This document shows positions 44,761 through 57,612 of a stretch of 64,000 bases of DNA, in pieces. Below the pieces are notes generated by a model. It had not been told where the DNA came from and ran no database searches. It saw only the letters and a program-made list of their open reading frames with translations. The DNA is from Notamacropus eugenii. Taxonomy: Eukaryota > Chordata > Mammalia > Diprotodontia > Macropodidae. A program made the position numbers and the translations under genes. The number at the start of each line of letters is the position of its first letter. Position 1 is the first letter of the stretch. The stretch covers positions 134,182,750 to 134,246,749 of the forward strand of contig NC_092878.1 of the NCBI RefSeq assembly GCF_028372415.1. Reading direction: 5' to 3'.

Positions 44761-47700
44761 ATAGTAATCATAACTATGAATGTGAATGAGATGAACTCTC
44801 CCATAAAATGGAGATGGATAGCACAATGAATTAAAAACCATAATCCAACAGTATGTTATTTACAAGAAACACATCTGAAATGGGGGGATACACAAAGGGT
44901 TAAGATAAAAGGTTGGAGCAGAATTTATTGTGCTTCAGCTGATGTAAAAAAAGCAGGGGTAGCAATCCTAATCTCAGACAAAGAAAAAGCAGAAATAGAT
45001 ATAATCGAAAGAGATACGGAAGAAAACTATATTCTGCTAAAAGGTACCATAGAAAGTGAAGCAATATCTTTACTAAACATATACACTGCAAGTGGTATAG
45101 CACCCAGATTCTTAGAGGAGAAGTTAAGGGAGTTACAGGAAAAACAAACAGGTAGCAAAACTATACTGGTGGGGGACCTCAACGTCCCCCTCTCTGAACT
45201 TGATAAATCTAACATCAAAATAAACAAGAAAGAAGTTAAGGAAGTGAATAAAACACTGTATAAGATAGATATGATAGATCTCTGGAGAAAATTTAATGGA
45301 AATAGAAAGGAATATACCTTTTTTCAGCAGTATCTGGCACATATACAAAAACTGATCATGTACTAGGGCATAAAAACCTCACAATCCTGTGAAGAAAGGC
45401 AGAGAGAGAGTCAATGCATCCTTTTCGTATCATAATGCAATGAAAACTGTATGCAGTAAAAACCAAGGAAAGTTAAACCACAAATTAATTGGAAACTAAA
45501 TAATCACATCCAAATAATCAGTGGGTAAAACAACAAATCATAGAAAGAACCAAAAACTTCATTCAAGAGAATGACAATAATGTGACAACCTACCAAATTT
45601 TATGGAATACTGCAAAAGCAGTTCTTAGGAAGAGTTTTATATCTTTGAATGCCTGCATGAAGAAAATAGAGAAAGAGGAGATCAATGAATTAAGCATGAA
45701 GCTAAAAAGCTAGCAAAAGAACAACCTGAAAATCCCCAAGTAAATACCAAATTAGAACTACTGGAAACCAAAGGAGAGATGAATAAAATTGAAATTAAGA
45801 AAACTATTGAACTACTAAATAAAACTAAGAGTTGGTTTTCTGAAAAAATCAATAAAATTGATAAACTTTTGATCAATTTGTTTAAAAAAAAAGAAGAAAG
45901 CCAAATTACCAATAGCAAAAATGAAAAGAGTGAACTCACCTCCAATGACGAGGAAATTAAACCAATAATTAGAAATTCCTTTGCCCAAATCTATGCCCAT
46001 AAATTCGACAATCCAAATCATATGGATGAATATTTAAAAACATGTAATTTGTCCAAATTGACAGAAGAAGAAGCTGAATACTTAAATAATTCCATCTCAG
46101 AAAAAGAAATTGAACAAGCCATCAATGAACTGCCTAGGAAAACAACTCCAGGGCCAGATGTATTTACAAGTGAAATCTATCAAACATTTAAAGAACAGTT
46201 AATTTCAATATTCTATAATTTGGTAAAATTATTTGGTAAAATTGTTGAAGAAGGAACCCTAAAAAATTATTTTTAAGATATAAATATGGTTATGAAACCT
46301 AAACCAGGAAGAGACAAAACAAGGAAAGAAAATTATAGACCAATTTCTCTAATGAATATAGATGCAAAAATTTTAAATAAGATTTTAGAAAAAGAATACA
46401 ACTTACCAAGAGAATAATATATGATGATCAGTTAGGATTTATACCAGGAATGTAGGACTAGTTCAATATTAGGAAAACTATTAACATTTCTGATCATATC
46501 AGCAACAAAACTAACAGAAATCACATGATTATCTCAATACTTGAAGAAAAAACTTTTGACATAATACAATCCCCATTCGTATTAAAACACTGGAGAGCAT
46601 AGGAATAAAGGAACTTCCCATGAAATAATAAGCACTATCTACCTAAAACCATCAGCAACCATTATATGCAATGAGGATAAGCTAGATGCATTTGCAATAA
46701 GACCAGGGGTAAAACAAGGATGTCCATTATCACCACTGTTATTCAATATGGTACTGGAAATGTTAACTTTTGCAATAAGAGAAGAAAAAGAAATTGAAGG
46801 AAATAGAATAGACAAAGAAGAAACTAAGTTATCATTCATTACAGATAATATGATGATATAGTTAGAGAATCCCAGAGAATCAATTAAAAAACTACTTCAA
46901 ATGACAAACAACTTTGGCAAAGTTGCAGGTTACAAAATAAACCCAGGTAAATCATCTGCATTTTTAAACGTTACTAACAAAGCCCAACAGCAAGGGATAG
47001 AAAGAGATATATCATGTAAAGCTATAGTTGACACTATAAAATATCTGAGAGTCTACCTCCCAAAACAAACCCAGGGACTATGTGAACACAATTACAAAAC
47101 ACTTTTCACATAAATAAAGTCAGACCTAAGTAAGTGAAAACACATCAATTGGTCATGGGTAGGCTGAGGTAATATAATAGAAATGACAATTCTACCTAAA
47201 TTAATTTACTTATTCAGTGCTACGCCAATGAAACTACCAGAAAATTATCTTCTAGAGCAACAAAAAACCCATAATATCAAAATTCATCAGGAAGAACAAA
47301 AAGTCCAGAATATCAAGGGAACTGATGAAAATAAATGCTAGGGAAGGTAGCCTAGCCCTACCAGATCTCAAATCGTATTATAAAGCAGCAATCATCAAAA
47401 TTACTTGGTACTGGCTAAGAAACACAGGGGTAGACCAGTGGAATAGATTAAGTACTCAAGACACAGTAGTCAATAACTGTAGCAGTCTACAGTTTGATAA
47501 ACCCAAGGACCCCAACTTCTGGGATAGGAATGTACTGTGTGACAAAAATTGCTGGGAAAACTGGGTAACAGTGCAGAGTATACTGGGCATAGACCAATGA
47601 CTGATACTCTATACAATAATAAAGTCCAAATGGATCCATGATCTAGGTGTAAAGATTATGAGGTGCAAAATGGATTATTTTGATTACACTAAATTGAAAA

Positions 47701-47890
47701 GTTTCTGCACAAACAAACCCAATGCAGCCAAGATTAGAAGGGAAGCAGAAAACTGGGAAATAATTTTTGTAACTTGTGTCTATGATAAAAGCCTCATTTC
47801 TAAAATATATAGAGAACTGAGTCAAATGTACAAGAATACAAGTCATTACCCAATTGATAAATGGTCAATGGAGATGAACAGGTAGTTTTC
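44761..47890 (+). pseudogene. L1 ORF2 relic (endonuclease and reverse transcriptase)
   Basis: Domains appear in order. Endonuclease spans 44,761-45,500 (start-like gtaatcataactatgaatgt; VGDLNVPLSELDKSN at about 45,169, the GDFN box). The pre-RT region has a 165-residue open piece at 45779-46276 ([20 protein letters not shown]). RT spans about 46,280-47,120, including a 70-residue piece (FGKVAGYKINPGKSSAFLNV). C-terminal pieces lie at 47325-47600 and 47658-47885. At the RT catalytic box near 46,838-46,855 the text encodes FITDNMM where F/YADDM is needed, so both the Ala and the second Asp are changed. At least ten stops or shifts. Confidence 0.85.
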
Positions 47891-48830
47891 AGAGGAAGAA
47901 AATAAATATGTCTATAGTCATATGAAATAATGCTCTAAATCACTACTGATTAGAGAGATGCAAATAAAAACAACTCTGAGGTACCTACCACATCACACCT
48001 ATCATATTGGCTAACATGACAGAATAGGAAGATGCTAAATGTTGGAGAGGATGTGGGACAGTTGGAACACTAATTCATTGTTGGTAGAGCTGTGAGCTGA
48101 TCCAACCATTCAGGAGAGCAATTTGGAACTATGACCAAAGGGCTACAAAAATATGCAAAACCTTTGAGCCAGAAATACCACTTCTTAGGACTGTATCCCC
48201 AAGAGATCATAAAAATGGGAAAAGATCCCCACATGTACAAAAATATTTATAGCAGGCTTTTTTTGTGGTGGCCAAAAACTGGACATCAAGGGGATGCCCA
48301 TCAATTGGGCAATGGCTGAATTAATTACTGTATATGAATGTAATGGAATACTATTTTGCTATAAGAAATGATGAACATGAAGAATCCAGAGTCCTGGAAA
48401 GTCTTATATGATCTGATGCTGAGAGAAAGGGGCAGAACCAGAAGAACTTTGTGCACAGCAACGACCACAGACTGTGAGAGATTTTTTTTCTGGTAGATTT
48501 GTAACTTCATTGCAATGCAAGGACTTAAAAAAATTCCCAGTGGTCTTTCAAGGAAAAAATGTCTTCCACATCCAGAGAAAGAATTATGGAATTCAATTGT
48601 AGAATGTAGCAGATCATTTTCTTTTGTATTACTTTTTGGTTTGTTATATGATTTCTCCCATTCGTTTTAACTCTTCTACAGAGAATGACTGTAGTGAAAT
48701 GCTTTTAATAGAAATTATATAAAATTTTATGCCATCTCGGGAGGGAGGGGAAAGGTAGGGGAAAAAAAATCTAAGTTATATGGTAGTGACTGTAGAACAC
48801 TGAAAAAAATAAAATTAAAAAAAGAAAATA

Positions 48831-51800
48831 TTTACAAGATTTGTGAATAATGTGAACTTCAGAGGTGCAAATAACACTGAGAGCAAAAAAAAAATGTAGT
48901 ATCAAATTGCATGTTTAAAGATTAAGACTAAGAACCAATATCAGACAACTTTTGTTTGGCTAAAGAGTCTTTATCATCACATGACCTAATACTAGCAGTC
49001 TTCTGACTAAACCTACTTCCCTCTGTCCATTTACCCAACAGAAACAAGGAGAGTGAAAAACAGTTTGCCAGTCTCCTCTGGCTATTTTCTCATAGTTCAG
49101 CATCTTGGGGAAGACATACATGATGCCACACACCAGAGAATTCTTCTAGATACCCCTGCAATGCAAACATGCTGTCCCTCCTATTACTCCTGTCCAGGTT
49201 ACTTCCTAAAAGTGAAGACTGAGAAATAGCAAATTGTCCCATATCCATTACAGGGCACAGTAAATCTGCAGCTGAAAATAAAAATTCCAGAAAAATTAAG
49301 TTCTTCACTAATTGTGGTAAATAATTGACAACAAATCTGTAGTCAGAAACATTTGATTTGATGTTGTCATTTAAAAATAGAAACATCAATAAACTGAAAT
49401 GAGTCAAGTAAAATTTGAGAAACATGATACATTATATCAGGGAACTTTTAAAAACAGATGGATGGCTGATAATTTTTAGGTGTGGACACATAAAAATAGA
49501 TCACTTGTGAATCATTTTGAAAAGGGAAGGCAATTAAAAGAACAACTGTGAAGTCAATGCTTTAAAAACTGAAGGAAGTAATTGTCACCTACATACCTTT
49601 CTTGTATTTAATCTTCTATACATTGTTAAATTTGGAAAATGTGGCATGATAAAGATTATTTTCATATAACTACCAAATGTTACCTACATACATAATTTCA
49701 GTTGTTTTTTTTTAATTTCCTCATTGATTTCATTTTCCATTCTTAATCAAAGATGTTTTTCTTTGCTTTGCTTCTTAAGTAATACATGTTTCTAACAATG
49801 GATGGAAATTATATATAGTCCTAGTGTTTCTTAGTTTATAATAATTAGTTATTTAAATAAAATAATCTAATAATTATTGTCACAATCATGTTTTATATTA
49901 CAAATAATTTTACTTATAATGACTTTTTAGTATTCTAATAGAGAGTTAATCAATATTGATGATATTGATTTTTTTGTTTAAGGATTGAATATTTGAAGTG
50001 CAAATCTTAGTTAATTACTTTGTTTTTAATATGATAGAAATCCAGTCCTAGAACACCTTTTTCCTTCAAAGTTAATCATATCAAAGTGACCCAAGATACC
50101 TTCAAAAATCAATTTAGAGTGGTCATTGTTGTGAAATTTTAGTGGGAATAACAAACCATTTCCATGAGAGGCAATCACATCATTGTTCCTAAATAAGGTT
50201 GAAAATTAATATAATGATATTTGCTTCATCTGATATCTAGAAACTAGTTCTGAATGAGTGGATTTTCTAGATAACTACAACATACTTCTCCCTCAAAATG
50301 CCAACACGTTTTTCCTTTGTCCATATTGAAAGCAAACATCTCTAAATATAATAACCTTTCATTGAGCCTCATAGCTCAGTGTCATCAGTAACTATAGATC
50401 CATGCTATGATACTGCACTTGAGAACATTAGAGTTCTATACCAGGTATCTTTTTTCAGAATGATTTAATGTGCGTGTCTTTTCTTAATAGTAATTTTAAC
50501 TTCTTTAACTGGCATTCTTTGATGTTTTTTCTCAATCTACCTTCCTCTGGCAGTTTTGTCTCATAAAATGAGCATGAATAGGGAAGTTTAATATTTAAAA
50601 ATAATGTTTAATGTTAAAAATAAGTTAATAGGTTCCAAATGAGGGTGTAATAGACTTTCTCATTGATAAATTGAATGCAAATGATGTTTCTCAGAGGCTT
50701 TTTTGTTGTTATTTTCTTCGTGATTTTCTCTTCTGGTCCAAACAGTTGAGACTGACAGAATAAATCTCCCAGTTGTGGAATCTTGTTTTTTGTGTGTGTG
50801 CATGTAATTTTAGCAGAGACAAATATCACATTTCTCATTATAGCTAGATTTTTTAATGGAAAGAAATAGTCTTAGATAATCAGTATAAGATGTGCAGTAA
50901 AATAGAATCTCCATGAAGTATTGTTTCCATTGCTTTTCAAGGCATAGATGTAATTCTCTCAGTTTAAGATGTGAATCTCATAGATAAGTTCTTTAAGTCT
51001 CTACCAGCAAAATCAGGCTCTGGCTGCTCCACACCCCTAGTATGGAAGAAGCAGATTTAAAAAAGTTCCAGTGACAGTCTGAAGATCTGTCACCTGAAGC
51101 CTCCATGTCAAAGTTAAAAGTCAAGGCAATTCAAGAAACATTTTTTTTGTTTCTTGGACTACTATGGACCAGTCACTCTGATAAGACCTGGAGAAACAAA
51201 AATAAAGGCAAAAACATACAAATATACCTTCAAGAAAAGTCTCTGCTCTTATCAGACTCAAATTGTAATGGAGGACAAACATGCAAAATACTATGTACAA
51301 AAAGGATATATTCATATATTTAAGAGACTCACAAGCAGAAAAATCTTTACCAGGTAATATATCTTTTTGACTACAGAAATTCAAGAAGAGCTGAGAATTG
51401 TGATCTCTATTGATAAAGATGGTGTTAACACTAATAAAAATTTATTAATCTTTTGAAATAAAAAAAATTTAAAATGTACTAAAAATATAGATTCAGTTAT
51501 TATCACAATGTAGATGTTTTGTTAGAGGTGATAGCTATTAAAATTCATTCCCTGTATAAGATTCTATGAAATCAGTGCCAAAAGCAACAGTAATATTGAA
51601 TAAGGAACTAAAATTCACATGTAATATTTTACATGGTGATGGAGCTTCAGAAAGAGACCTTTTTGTCCGCAGACAAAGCAATCTAAATCTTTCTCACAGT
51701 AAGGATTTTCTATTGGGCTATTACTATTTTACAATGAAATGAAAAGTAATTGAATGTCAGGGCATTCACCTCAGTAGGGAATGGCATTTTGTGCTACACA

Positions 51801-53422
51801 TTTACCCTGGAGAATATTGCAGCTTTTCATTCAACAGGTACTTACTCATCAGAACAAGTCAGATTTGCACAAGGCAACTAAACATGAAACTCAAGAGAAC
51901 AGAGAAGAGTGAAATCCTAAGAAACTAACAATAGTTCATCAAAATGGCAGTTCACTAAATGTATTAAGATAAAATAATTCTAGTATTTTACCATAAGAAC
52001 TCCAAAAAGACTCTCACCAGGAGGTTTTGGGAGGTTTTCCCACTGATGTGCACAAACCCATTCCCTGCCTGTAAATGAAAAATTCAGTTTTGTTTTGGTT
52101 TGGTTTTGCTTTGAGGGATATTTTTGCATTTTGTAATTTCAAACACAGGCACAATTTGTCCATGTGCATGTTGGGTTCGGATCTGAACATGAGGTATGTG
52201 GTCAATTTAGGAGGGCGAACAGAAGCAATGACTATTGTGTTTTGGGATTATGTGAAAGGAACATGGCATACCATATACATGGGATTTAGAAAAAAACCTA
52301 AAAGTCTGATTCTTTTATAAAGAAGAAGTTTCCAATCATCTAAACTGAGTGTGAGAGAAGGGAAAGAAAAAGAAACTCCTTGGTAACAGAGGTTTTTTCA
52401 TTATATTTTCTTTATATCTGGAATGCCTAGATATATTGTTTTGAATAAATACTTCTTGATTAGTTAATTGATATGAAAGGAATTTGGTTAACACTACAGA
52501 CAGGCACAGGAGAGAGAACAAGAAATCTGAAATATTTCTCCATTTTGAATAAAACTTATTTGTGTGATCAGTACAATTTGGGATTAGTGAAAATTCCTAG
52601 GCATGTTTTAAATGAGCAATTTATTTTGCATGTAAAAGAATGGAATTCAATGAAATAATCAATTTAAAAAAAACTACATTTTTAAAGATTTTCATTTAAG
52701 ATTATTACTTTTTTTTTCATTGTAGAGCATTTGGAATCAAAGAAAAGGAAACCTTACTCTAAAAGGGATAATTTATTAAGCTTCATCATTTGGGGAAAAA
52801 TCAAAAACTCTTCAAATAAATTAATCAAAAATGACTGATTCCCATATCAAAATGGCCTTAGGTGTATAAACTAGTTCTGCCACTCTTATAGTCCAGTTTG
52901 CTTCCCCTTCATGGAAGGATGTTCACCAACACAATACATGTACCACAGTTCTTCTTATCTTGACTACATCCTTTCCCCATTCTCAGATCCCATGGCAACC
53001 CTGGATAATCAATGGCAAAGTCCCTATCAGCAGAATGATATGGCAATGTATAGGAGATTGTGGCTGGGACAAAAAATGAAGGGGGATTCTTTCCCTCAAA
53101 CTACCTTTGGAAATGATTTGGGCAGACCCAAGAAATGGGAGAAACTGGGTGTTCCTAAGCCAGTTAGTCCCTGATTGATTCCTTTCAGTGGAAGACTCTC
53201 TGGTTTCCCACTTCTGCTCACTAAAGCTGCTTCCAGATATGATTTTTAATTGTAAGAAAATACTTAGGTCATGAATGGGACGTAGCACCTGGAAGAATAT
53301 AGTGTCCAAAGGGATGGAAACTGAAAATCACAACACTAACAAGCTTGATCAAACCATACAAAAGCCCTGCAGATGCCCTGTCTCAAAGCTAAGGATGAAA
53401 GAGATAATGAGAGCTTCCTAAT
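48831..53422. other. AT-rich sequence, mostly unassigned
   Basis: The longest stretch without a recognised element. Small frames of 60-111 residues (49090-49425 minus; 52911-53174 plus) have no domain I recognise. One common repeat at 51130-51310 is listed separately. Confidence 0.45.
51130..51310 (+). repeat. Interspersed repeat (family of 24965-25190)
   Basis: cctggagaaacaaaaataaa, aaaagtctctgctcttatca, tcaaattgtaatggaggaca, acatgcaaaatactatgtac: same order as 'gatacaaagacaaa...ctcaaggagcttacattcta...acaacatgcaa'. Confidence 0.5.
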
Positions 53423-53545
53423 ACATATACACATATACACATATGTGTATTATATAGATAGATATATACATATACATGCCTATATGTACACACATATACA
53501 CATATGTATACATATCTATGTGTGTATATGTGTGTATGTATCCAC
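53423..53545. repeat. Compound TA/CA/TG microsatellite
   Basis: acatatacacatatacacat-type units continuing through GATA to TGTG. Confidence 0.93.
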
Positions 53546-53559
53546 AATGCAATAGAAAT

Positions 53560-54537
53560 TATATTCAATAAACAGTCTCAAAAATGATTCAAATTATTAA
53601 ATAGCTTAATTCTAAATAAATTTTTTGTCAAAGAAAAAGTAAGAAAAATGTTAAGTTATTTCATAAAAGGTGAAGACAACTAGAAGATATACCAAAATTT
53701 TAAGGATGCAGCTAAAGCTCTCTATAGGAAAAAAAAAAATATCTCTAAATATTTTCACAAAACAGTGAAAGGGTAGATCAATGAATTGAGAAAGCAGCAA
53801 TAATATTTTTTAAAAAAGTTAAAATCTCTAATTTAAGATGGAAAAATAAATCCTGAAAATAAATTCCAGCTACTAGAATAATAACTATTTGACCAAAAAA
53901 AAACTTCTGAGAAAATTAGACTGTGATTTGACAGAAATTAGATTGGTATTTCTCATCCCATTCCAAGATATGATTCAAATGTATTTGTGCCCTCAGATGT
54001 TAAGAGCTACATCATAAACCAAGTCACAAAACAAGAAAAAAAAAAGTTGTCTTCCATATTAACAAAAAAAAAAAGATAGTGGAATACTTCATGAAGAAAT
54101 AGGAGATAATCACAGAATAAAAGCAAACATTTTGATCAATACAATTTAAAAGTCTTTGCACAAATCTATTCAATACTGCTAAGATAAGAAGGGAAAAAAT
54201 TAATTATGAAAACTTTACAACAAGTTTACCTGATGAAATTATTTTCAAAATAAATATGCACCTGATAAAATTTATAAGAACTATTCTTCAATTGATAAAT
54301 ATTTAAAGGATATGAACAGGGAATTCTCCAGAGATTGAAACCCAGATGTATATTACTAAGTAAAAAAGAAAATTCAAAACCTTAGTAATTAGATAAATGG
54401 CAATTAAGGAAACTGAAGTACAACCTTCTGTCCATCAGATTAATGAAATCAACAATAAAAAATGACTTGTAGGTTGTGCTGCAGGAAAACAGTAACATTT
54501 GTACATTGTTGGCAGAAACCAATATGAAACTATTCCT
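53560..54537 (+). mobile_element. Old L1 ORF2 fragment, left of HAL1-like insertion
   Basis: Strongly decayed ORF2 text: gcagctaaagctctctatag, ttaaaagtctttgcacaaat, cttcaattgataaatattta, cattgttggcagaaaccaat. It stops at the insertion and continues at 57374 (cctgtaatattgctactaga). Confidence 0.6.
54528..54537. repeat. Left target-site duplication of the HAL1-like element
   Basis: aactattcct, matched at 8 of 10 bases by aactactccc at 57374-57383. Confidence 0.6.
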
Positions 54538-55249
54538 TGACCTTTTGGGGCCGAGGCAAAGTGGCAGAGGAGAAGGATGACCTGTAAGAGCTCTCACCCC
54601 CACAGCCCATAAAATACCTGTAAAAAAAGACTCTAAACAAACTCTAAAGCAGCAGAAGGCACAAAACAGGAGAGTAAAAGAAATTTTCAGCACAAGACAG
54701 AGTGGAAGGCTGACAGGAATAGTCTATTGCACTGGGTATGCAGCAGAGTGCAGCCCAGCCTCAGCAGCAGGGCATGGCTGCAACAGGACCCTAAAAGGCT
54801 TCAGGGCACCAGCAGCAGTAGCAGTTCCCAGATTGCTCAACCTACAAATGCCACAGATAGCATCAAAGGTCAATGAGAAAGTTCTTTCACCTGAGTGAGA
54901 AGCTAACAGGGTCCTCCTGCCCTAGCCCTGGCCTGAGGTGGCCCTAGGTGGTGGCAGCATCCATTTTTTGGAACCCTAGGCCTTAAGCTCCTGGGAAAAT
55001 CAAGCAGACAATCTGGGTCTCAGACTTGAATTGTGGCCCTGTGGTGAAAAAGAGTGCTGGCGTGATGGGAATCATGGAAGCTTTGAAGAAGATCCTGTGC
55101 AGAAAAGCTTGTGGTAGCTCCCAGTCCAGAGCACAGGCCAGGAGTTTATCCCTTCATTGTGCCACCTTGGAGGAAATGAAAACCTACAGGTCTCCAGAGT
55201 ATATGCTCTTCTTGACAAAGGACTCAAAAATCAAATAACTGGCTGGGAA

Positions 55250-56370
55250 AATGTCCAAAAAAGGAGAAAAATATGACGATAGAAGGTTACTTTCTTGGTG
55301 AACAGGTATTTCCTTCCATCCTTTCAGATGAGGAAGAACAATGCATACCATCAGAGGAAGAACTAAAAGTGAAGGCTTCTGCATCCAAAACCTCAAAAAT
55401 AAATATGCAATGGTCTCAGGTCATAGAAGAGCTCAAAAAGGCTTTTCAAAATTAAATAAGATAGTAGAGGAAAAATTGGGAAGAGAAATGACAGCAATGG
55501 AAGAAAATCATGAAAAGCAAGTCAACAGCTTGCTACAGGAGACCCAAAAAATGCTGAAGAAAATAACACCTTTAAAAATAGACTAACTAAATGGCAAATG
55601 AGGCCCAAAAAGCCAATGAGGAGAAGAATGCTTTAAAAAGCAGAATTAGCCAAATGGAAAAAAGAGGTTCAAAAGCTCACTGAAGAGCATAGTTCTTTAA
55701 AAATTAGAATGGAGCAGATGAAAGTTAATGACTTTATAAGAAACCAAGAAAATCTAAAACAAAACCAAAATAATTTAAAAAAAAAGAAGACAATGTGAAA
55801 TATCTCATTGGTAAAACAACTCACTTGGAAAATAGATCCAGGTGAGAAAATTTAAAAATTGTGGGACTACGTGAAAGCCATGATAAAAAAAGAGTCTAGA
55901 CATTATCTTATGTGAAATTATCAAGGATAACTGCCTTGATATTCTAGAATAAGAGAGTAAAATAAATTTTGAAAAAATTCAGCAATCACAACTTGAAAGA
56001 GAACGGAAAAGAAAAACTCCTAGGAATATTATGGCCAAATTCTAGAATTCCCAGGTCAAGGAGAAAATGTTGCAGGCATCCAGAAAGAAATACTTTGAGT
56101 ATTTTGGAAATAAAATCAGAATAACACAAAATCTAGGAGCTTCCATATTAAGGAACTGAAGGACTTGGAATATGATATTCCAGAAGTCAAAGGAACTAGG
56201 ATTAAAACCAAGAATCACCTGCCCAGCAAAACTGAGTATAATACTTCAGGAGAAAAAATGGTCATTCAATGAAATCAATGTCTTTCAAGCATTCTTGATG
56301 AAAAGACCAGAGTTGAAAAGACAATTTAACTTTCAATCACAAAAATCAAGAGAAGCATGGAAAGGTAAAT
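55250..56370 (+). pseudogene. HAL1-like ORF1 relic
   Basis: Starts near aaaatgtccaaaaaaggaga (55,250). A 81-residue open piece at 55341-55586 is coiled coil (KLNKIVEEKLGREMTAMEEN, HEKQVNSLLQETQKMLKKI). Two further coiled-coil units of the form 'SlkxRIxQMek' lie at 55,630-55,720. The C-terminal part is at 56172-56372 (KELGLKPRITCPAKLSIILQ, MKRPELKRQFNFQSQKSREA). Numerous stops. Confidence 0.7.
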
Positions 56371-56484
56371 AGGAAAGAGAAATCAGAAGGGACTTACTAA
56401 AGTTGAACTGTTTACATTCCCACATGGAAAGATAGTATTTGTAACTCTTGAAACTTTTCTCAGTATTTGGATAGTTGGAGGGAT

Positions 56485-56487
<3 letters not shown>

Positions 56488-56532
<45 letters not shown>
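56488..56532. repeat. (AC)n microsatellite
   Basis: 45 bp of pure AC directly after ORF1 of the HAL1-like element, at the place where the other copies have TA/GT tracts. Confidence 0.97.
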
Positions 56533-56537
<5 letters not shown>

Positions 56538-57373
56538 AGAGGGCACAGGGTGAGTTGAATAGGAAGGGATGATATCTAAAAAAAATTAAATTATGGGGTG
56601 AGTGAGGAATATATTAGCAGGAGAAAGGGAGAAATGGAATGGGGCAAATTATCTCTCATAAAAGAGGCAAGAAAAAGTTCTTTCAATGGAGGCAAAAAAA
56701 GGGGAGGTGAGAGGGAAAAAGCTTACTCTTATCACATTTGGCTTAAGGAGAGAATAACATACACATTCAACTTGGTATGGAAATCTGCCTTACACTACAG
56801 GAAAGTAGGGGATAAGGGGATAAAGGAGGTGGGAGGATGATAGAAGGGAGGGCAAATGAGTGGAGGGAGTAACTAGAAGTAAACACTTTAGGGGGAGGGA
56901 CAAGGTCTAAAGAGAGAATAGAATAAATAGGGGACAGGATAGGATGGAGGGAAATATAGTTAGTCTTTCACAACATGACTATTAAGTAGCAAAACTACAC
57001 ATATATAGCCTGTATTGAACTGCTTGCCTTCTCAGTGGGGATGGGTGGGGAGTGAGGAGGGGAAAGAAATTGGAACTCAAAGTTTAAGGAATAAAAGTTG
57101 AGAATTGTTTTTGCATGCAACTGGGAAATAAGAAATACAGTTAATAGGGGGTATAAATCTATCTTGCCCTACAAGAAAAGAGAGAAGATGGGGATAAGGG
57201 AATGGAAGGGCATGATAGAAGGGAGGGCAGATTCGGGGAAGGAGTAATCAGAGTCCATGGTGTTTTGGTGTGGGGGAGGAGAGAGATGGGCAGAAAATTT
57301 GGAACTCAAAGTCGTGTTGAAATCAATGTTGAAACCAAAAAAAAAATATTAATTTAAAAAAATAAAAAAACCC

Positions 57374-57612
57374 AACTACTCCCTAAATTTTACTAAATGG
57401 TGCCTACCCTATAGCCCTGTAATATTGCTACTAGAATTATATACCAAAAACATCAAAGAAAAAGGACAAGAACCTAGATATACAAAAATATTCATAAGTG
57501 GCTTTTTTTGTAGTGGCAACAAAGTGAAAACTAAGAAAGAAACTCTTAACTGGGAATGGCAGAACACATATAGTTAAAATATATACTCTAATTTTGTCAG
57601 AAATGATAAATG
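57374..57612 (+). mobile_element. Old L1 ORF2 end, right of HAL1-like insertion
   Basis: aactactccc duplicates the target site. Then cctgtaatattgctactaga, caaagaaaaaggacaagaac, caaaaatattcataagtggc and tttttttgtagtggcaaca match the end of L1 ORF2, continuing the fragment that ends at 54537. Confidence 0.65.

Larger units (their letters stand above)
42470..48830 (+). mobile_element. Nearly full-length L1, inactive
   Basis: About 6.4 kb in sense orientation. The 5' UTR begins with gggagctaagatggcaggtc, and ORF1 lies at about 43180-44150. A purine-rich inter-ORF region follows, then ORF2 from about 44,761 to 47,890. The 3' UTR contains gctgagagaaaggggcagaa and caacgaccacagactgtgag and ends in an A-rich tail at 48,809-48,830. 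All L1 parts are in order, which makes it the most complete LINE here. Both ORFs carry stops and frameshifts. No convincing target duplication was found. Confidence 0.92.
54538..57373 (+). mobile_element. Complete HAL1-like (half-L1) element
   Basis: About 2.8 kb with a 5' UTR (ggccgaggcaaagtggcaga at 54549), an ORF1 relic and a 3' region with no ORF2, ending in a poly(A)-like tail (57337-57370). Short flanking repeats support a single insertion into an older L1. Elements with only ORF1 that rely on L1 for mobilisation are known as HAL1. Its 3' region contains two similar units (56750-57060 and 57140-57340). Confidence 0.75.

Noticed and set aside
42470..48830. Active, retrotransposition-competent L1
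   Set aside because: Stops and frameshifts in both ORFs and an altered RT catalytic box.
49090..49425. 111-residue minus-strand frame as a gene
   Set aside because: Hydrophobic, biased start and no recognisable domain; no support for transcription.
52911..53174. 87-residue plus-strand frame as an exon
   Set aside because: Open, but without splice sites or a recognised family.
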